DNA of 7,366 nt from Geodermatophilaceae bacterium (GTDB lineage: Bacteria; Actinomycetota; Actinomycetes; Mycobacteriales; Geodermatophilaceae), in the NCBI GenBank assembly GCA_013696785.1, contig JACCXW010000025.1, positions 1 to 7,366 of the forward strand. Reading direction: 5' to 3'. This document shows positions 7,240 to 7,366 of this stretch, piece by piece; position 1 is the stretch's first letter; the number at the start of each line of letters is the position of its first letter. The position numbers and the translations under genes were made by a program. The notes beneath the pieces were generated by a model, which was given only the letters and a program-made list of their open reading frames with translations, ran no database searches and was not told where the DNA came from.

Positions 7240-7366
7240 ATGACGCTACCCGACCATAGACTCTGGCAGGTGCCCGCCGACGCGTCACCCGCGCTTACCC
7301 GCCGGCAAGGCGTCGGCTCGGCCAGCGCACGATCTCTGCTTCTCACCGTCCTGGGCGAACTCGTAC
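7240..7366 (+). CDS. PaaX-family transcriptional regulator, N-terminal fragment
   Basis: Only 42 codons are present before the right edge. After a polar leader (MTLPDHRLWQVPADAS), the segment SASARSLLLTVLGELV (27-42) matches the start of the winged-helix domain of PaaX-family regulators, where a (R/S)ARSLLLTLLGE-like helix is typical. PaaX repressors respond to aryl-CoA thioesters, phenylacetyl-CoA in the best-known case. Divergence from boxC across a 72-nt shared region suggests it controls this operon, plausibly sensing benzoyl-CoA or a downstream CoA ester (inference). Start: ATG 7240 is the only clear in-frame start; the nearest purine-rich stretch (CAAGAG, 7223-7228) is a weak ribosome site, so the message may be leaderless or have a very short leader. 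The call rests on a short stretch, so the family is probable rather than certain. Confidence 0.75.
   Translation, partial: MTLPDHRLWQVPADASPALTRRQGVGSASARSLLLTVLGELV

Noticed and set aside
7211..7243. Ten-codon plus-strand frame MSQRQEFVAR whose stop overlaps the PaaX-like ATG (ATGA)
   Set aside because: It has no ribosome site, lies inside the box promoter and candidate operator, and is short enough to occur by chance.

Overview
The window comes from a high-GC Gram-positive bacterium, almost certainly an actinobacterium. GC content is high throughout (I estimate about two thirds), several genes start with GTG, Shine-Dalgarno sites are strong GGAGG types, and the proteins have actinobacterial flavour: an FdxA-type 7Fe ferredoxin, an N-terminal region I recall as DUF6158, and a PaaX-family regulator. 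It holds most of a catabolic operon for aerobic benzoyl-CoA degradation (the box, or benzoyl-CoA epoxide, pathway).

Layout: seven recognisable genes lie on the minus strand and are read from right to left. They are boxC (7167-5437, benzoyl-CoA-dihydrodiol lyase), boxB (5432-4020, diiron benzoyl-CoA epoxidase), a thioredoxin-reductase-like ferredoxin-NADP+ reductase (3931-2945), a 7Fe ferredoxin (2928-2593), an amidohydrolase-2 family TIM-barrel protein (2593-1727), an uncharacterised DUF6158-like/winged-helix-like protein (1714-1115) and a 3-oxoadipyl-CoA-type thiolase (1016 to beyond the left edge). Most junctions are tight: 4 nt, 16 nt, a 1-nt TGATG overlap and 12 nt. Two longer gaps (88 and 98 nt) contain inverted repeats. 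A PaaX-family regulator begins at 7240 on the plus strand and is cut by the right edge. The 72-nt divergent region holds a good sigma-70-type promoter for boxC and a spaced inverted repeat that could be the operator.

How the parts fit: the reductase and ferredoxin probably carry electrons from NAD(P)H to BoxB, which epoxidises benzoyl-CoA at the 2,3 position. BoxC hydrolytically opens the ring and releases formate. The resulting C6 aldehyde-CoA is oxidised by a BoxD-type dehydrogenase (not in the window) and processed to 3-oxoadipyl-CoA, which the thiolase would split into succinyl-CoA and acetyl-CoA. Benzoate-CoA ligase, boxD and a canonical boxA are not seen here and may lie outside.

The main points of interest are these. 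The one-piece BoxA reductase appears to be replaced by two separate proteins, a 7Fe ferredoxin and a reductase of a different fold. A PaaX-type regulator stands where the proteobacterial clusters use BoxR. A 14-bp RNA hairpin, overlapped by a possible 25-codon leader ORF, abuts the reductase start codon. A 19-bp tandem duplication has shifted the reading frame at the end of the amidohydrolase and apparently undone an ancestral TGATG stop/start overlap. Two accessory proteins of unknown role sit inside the operon.
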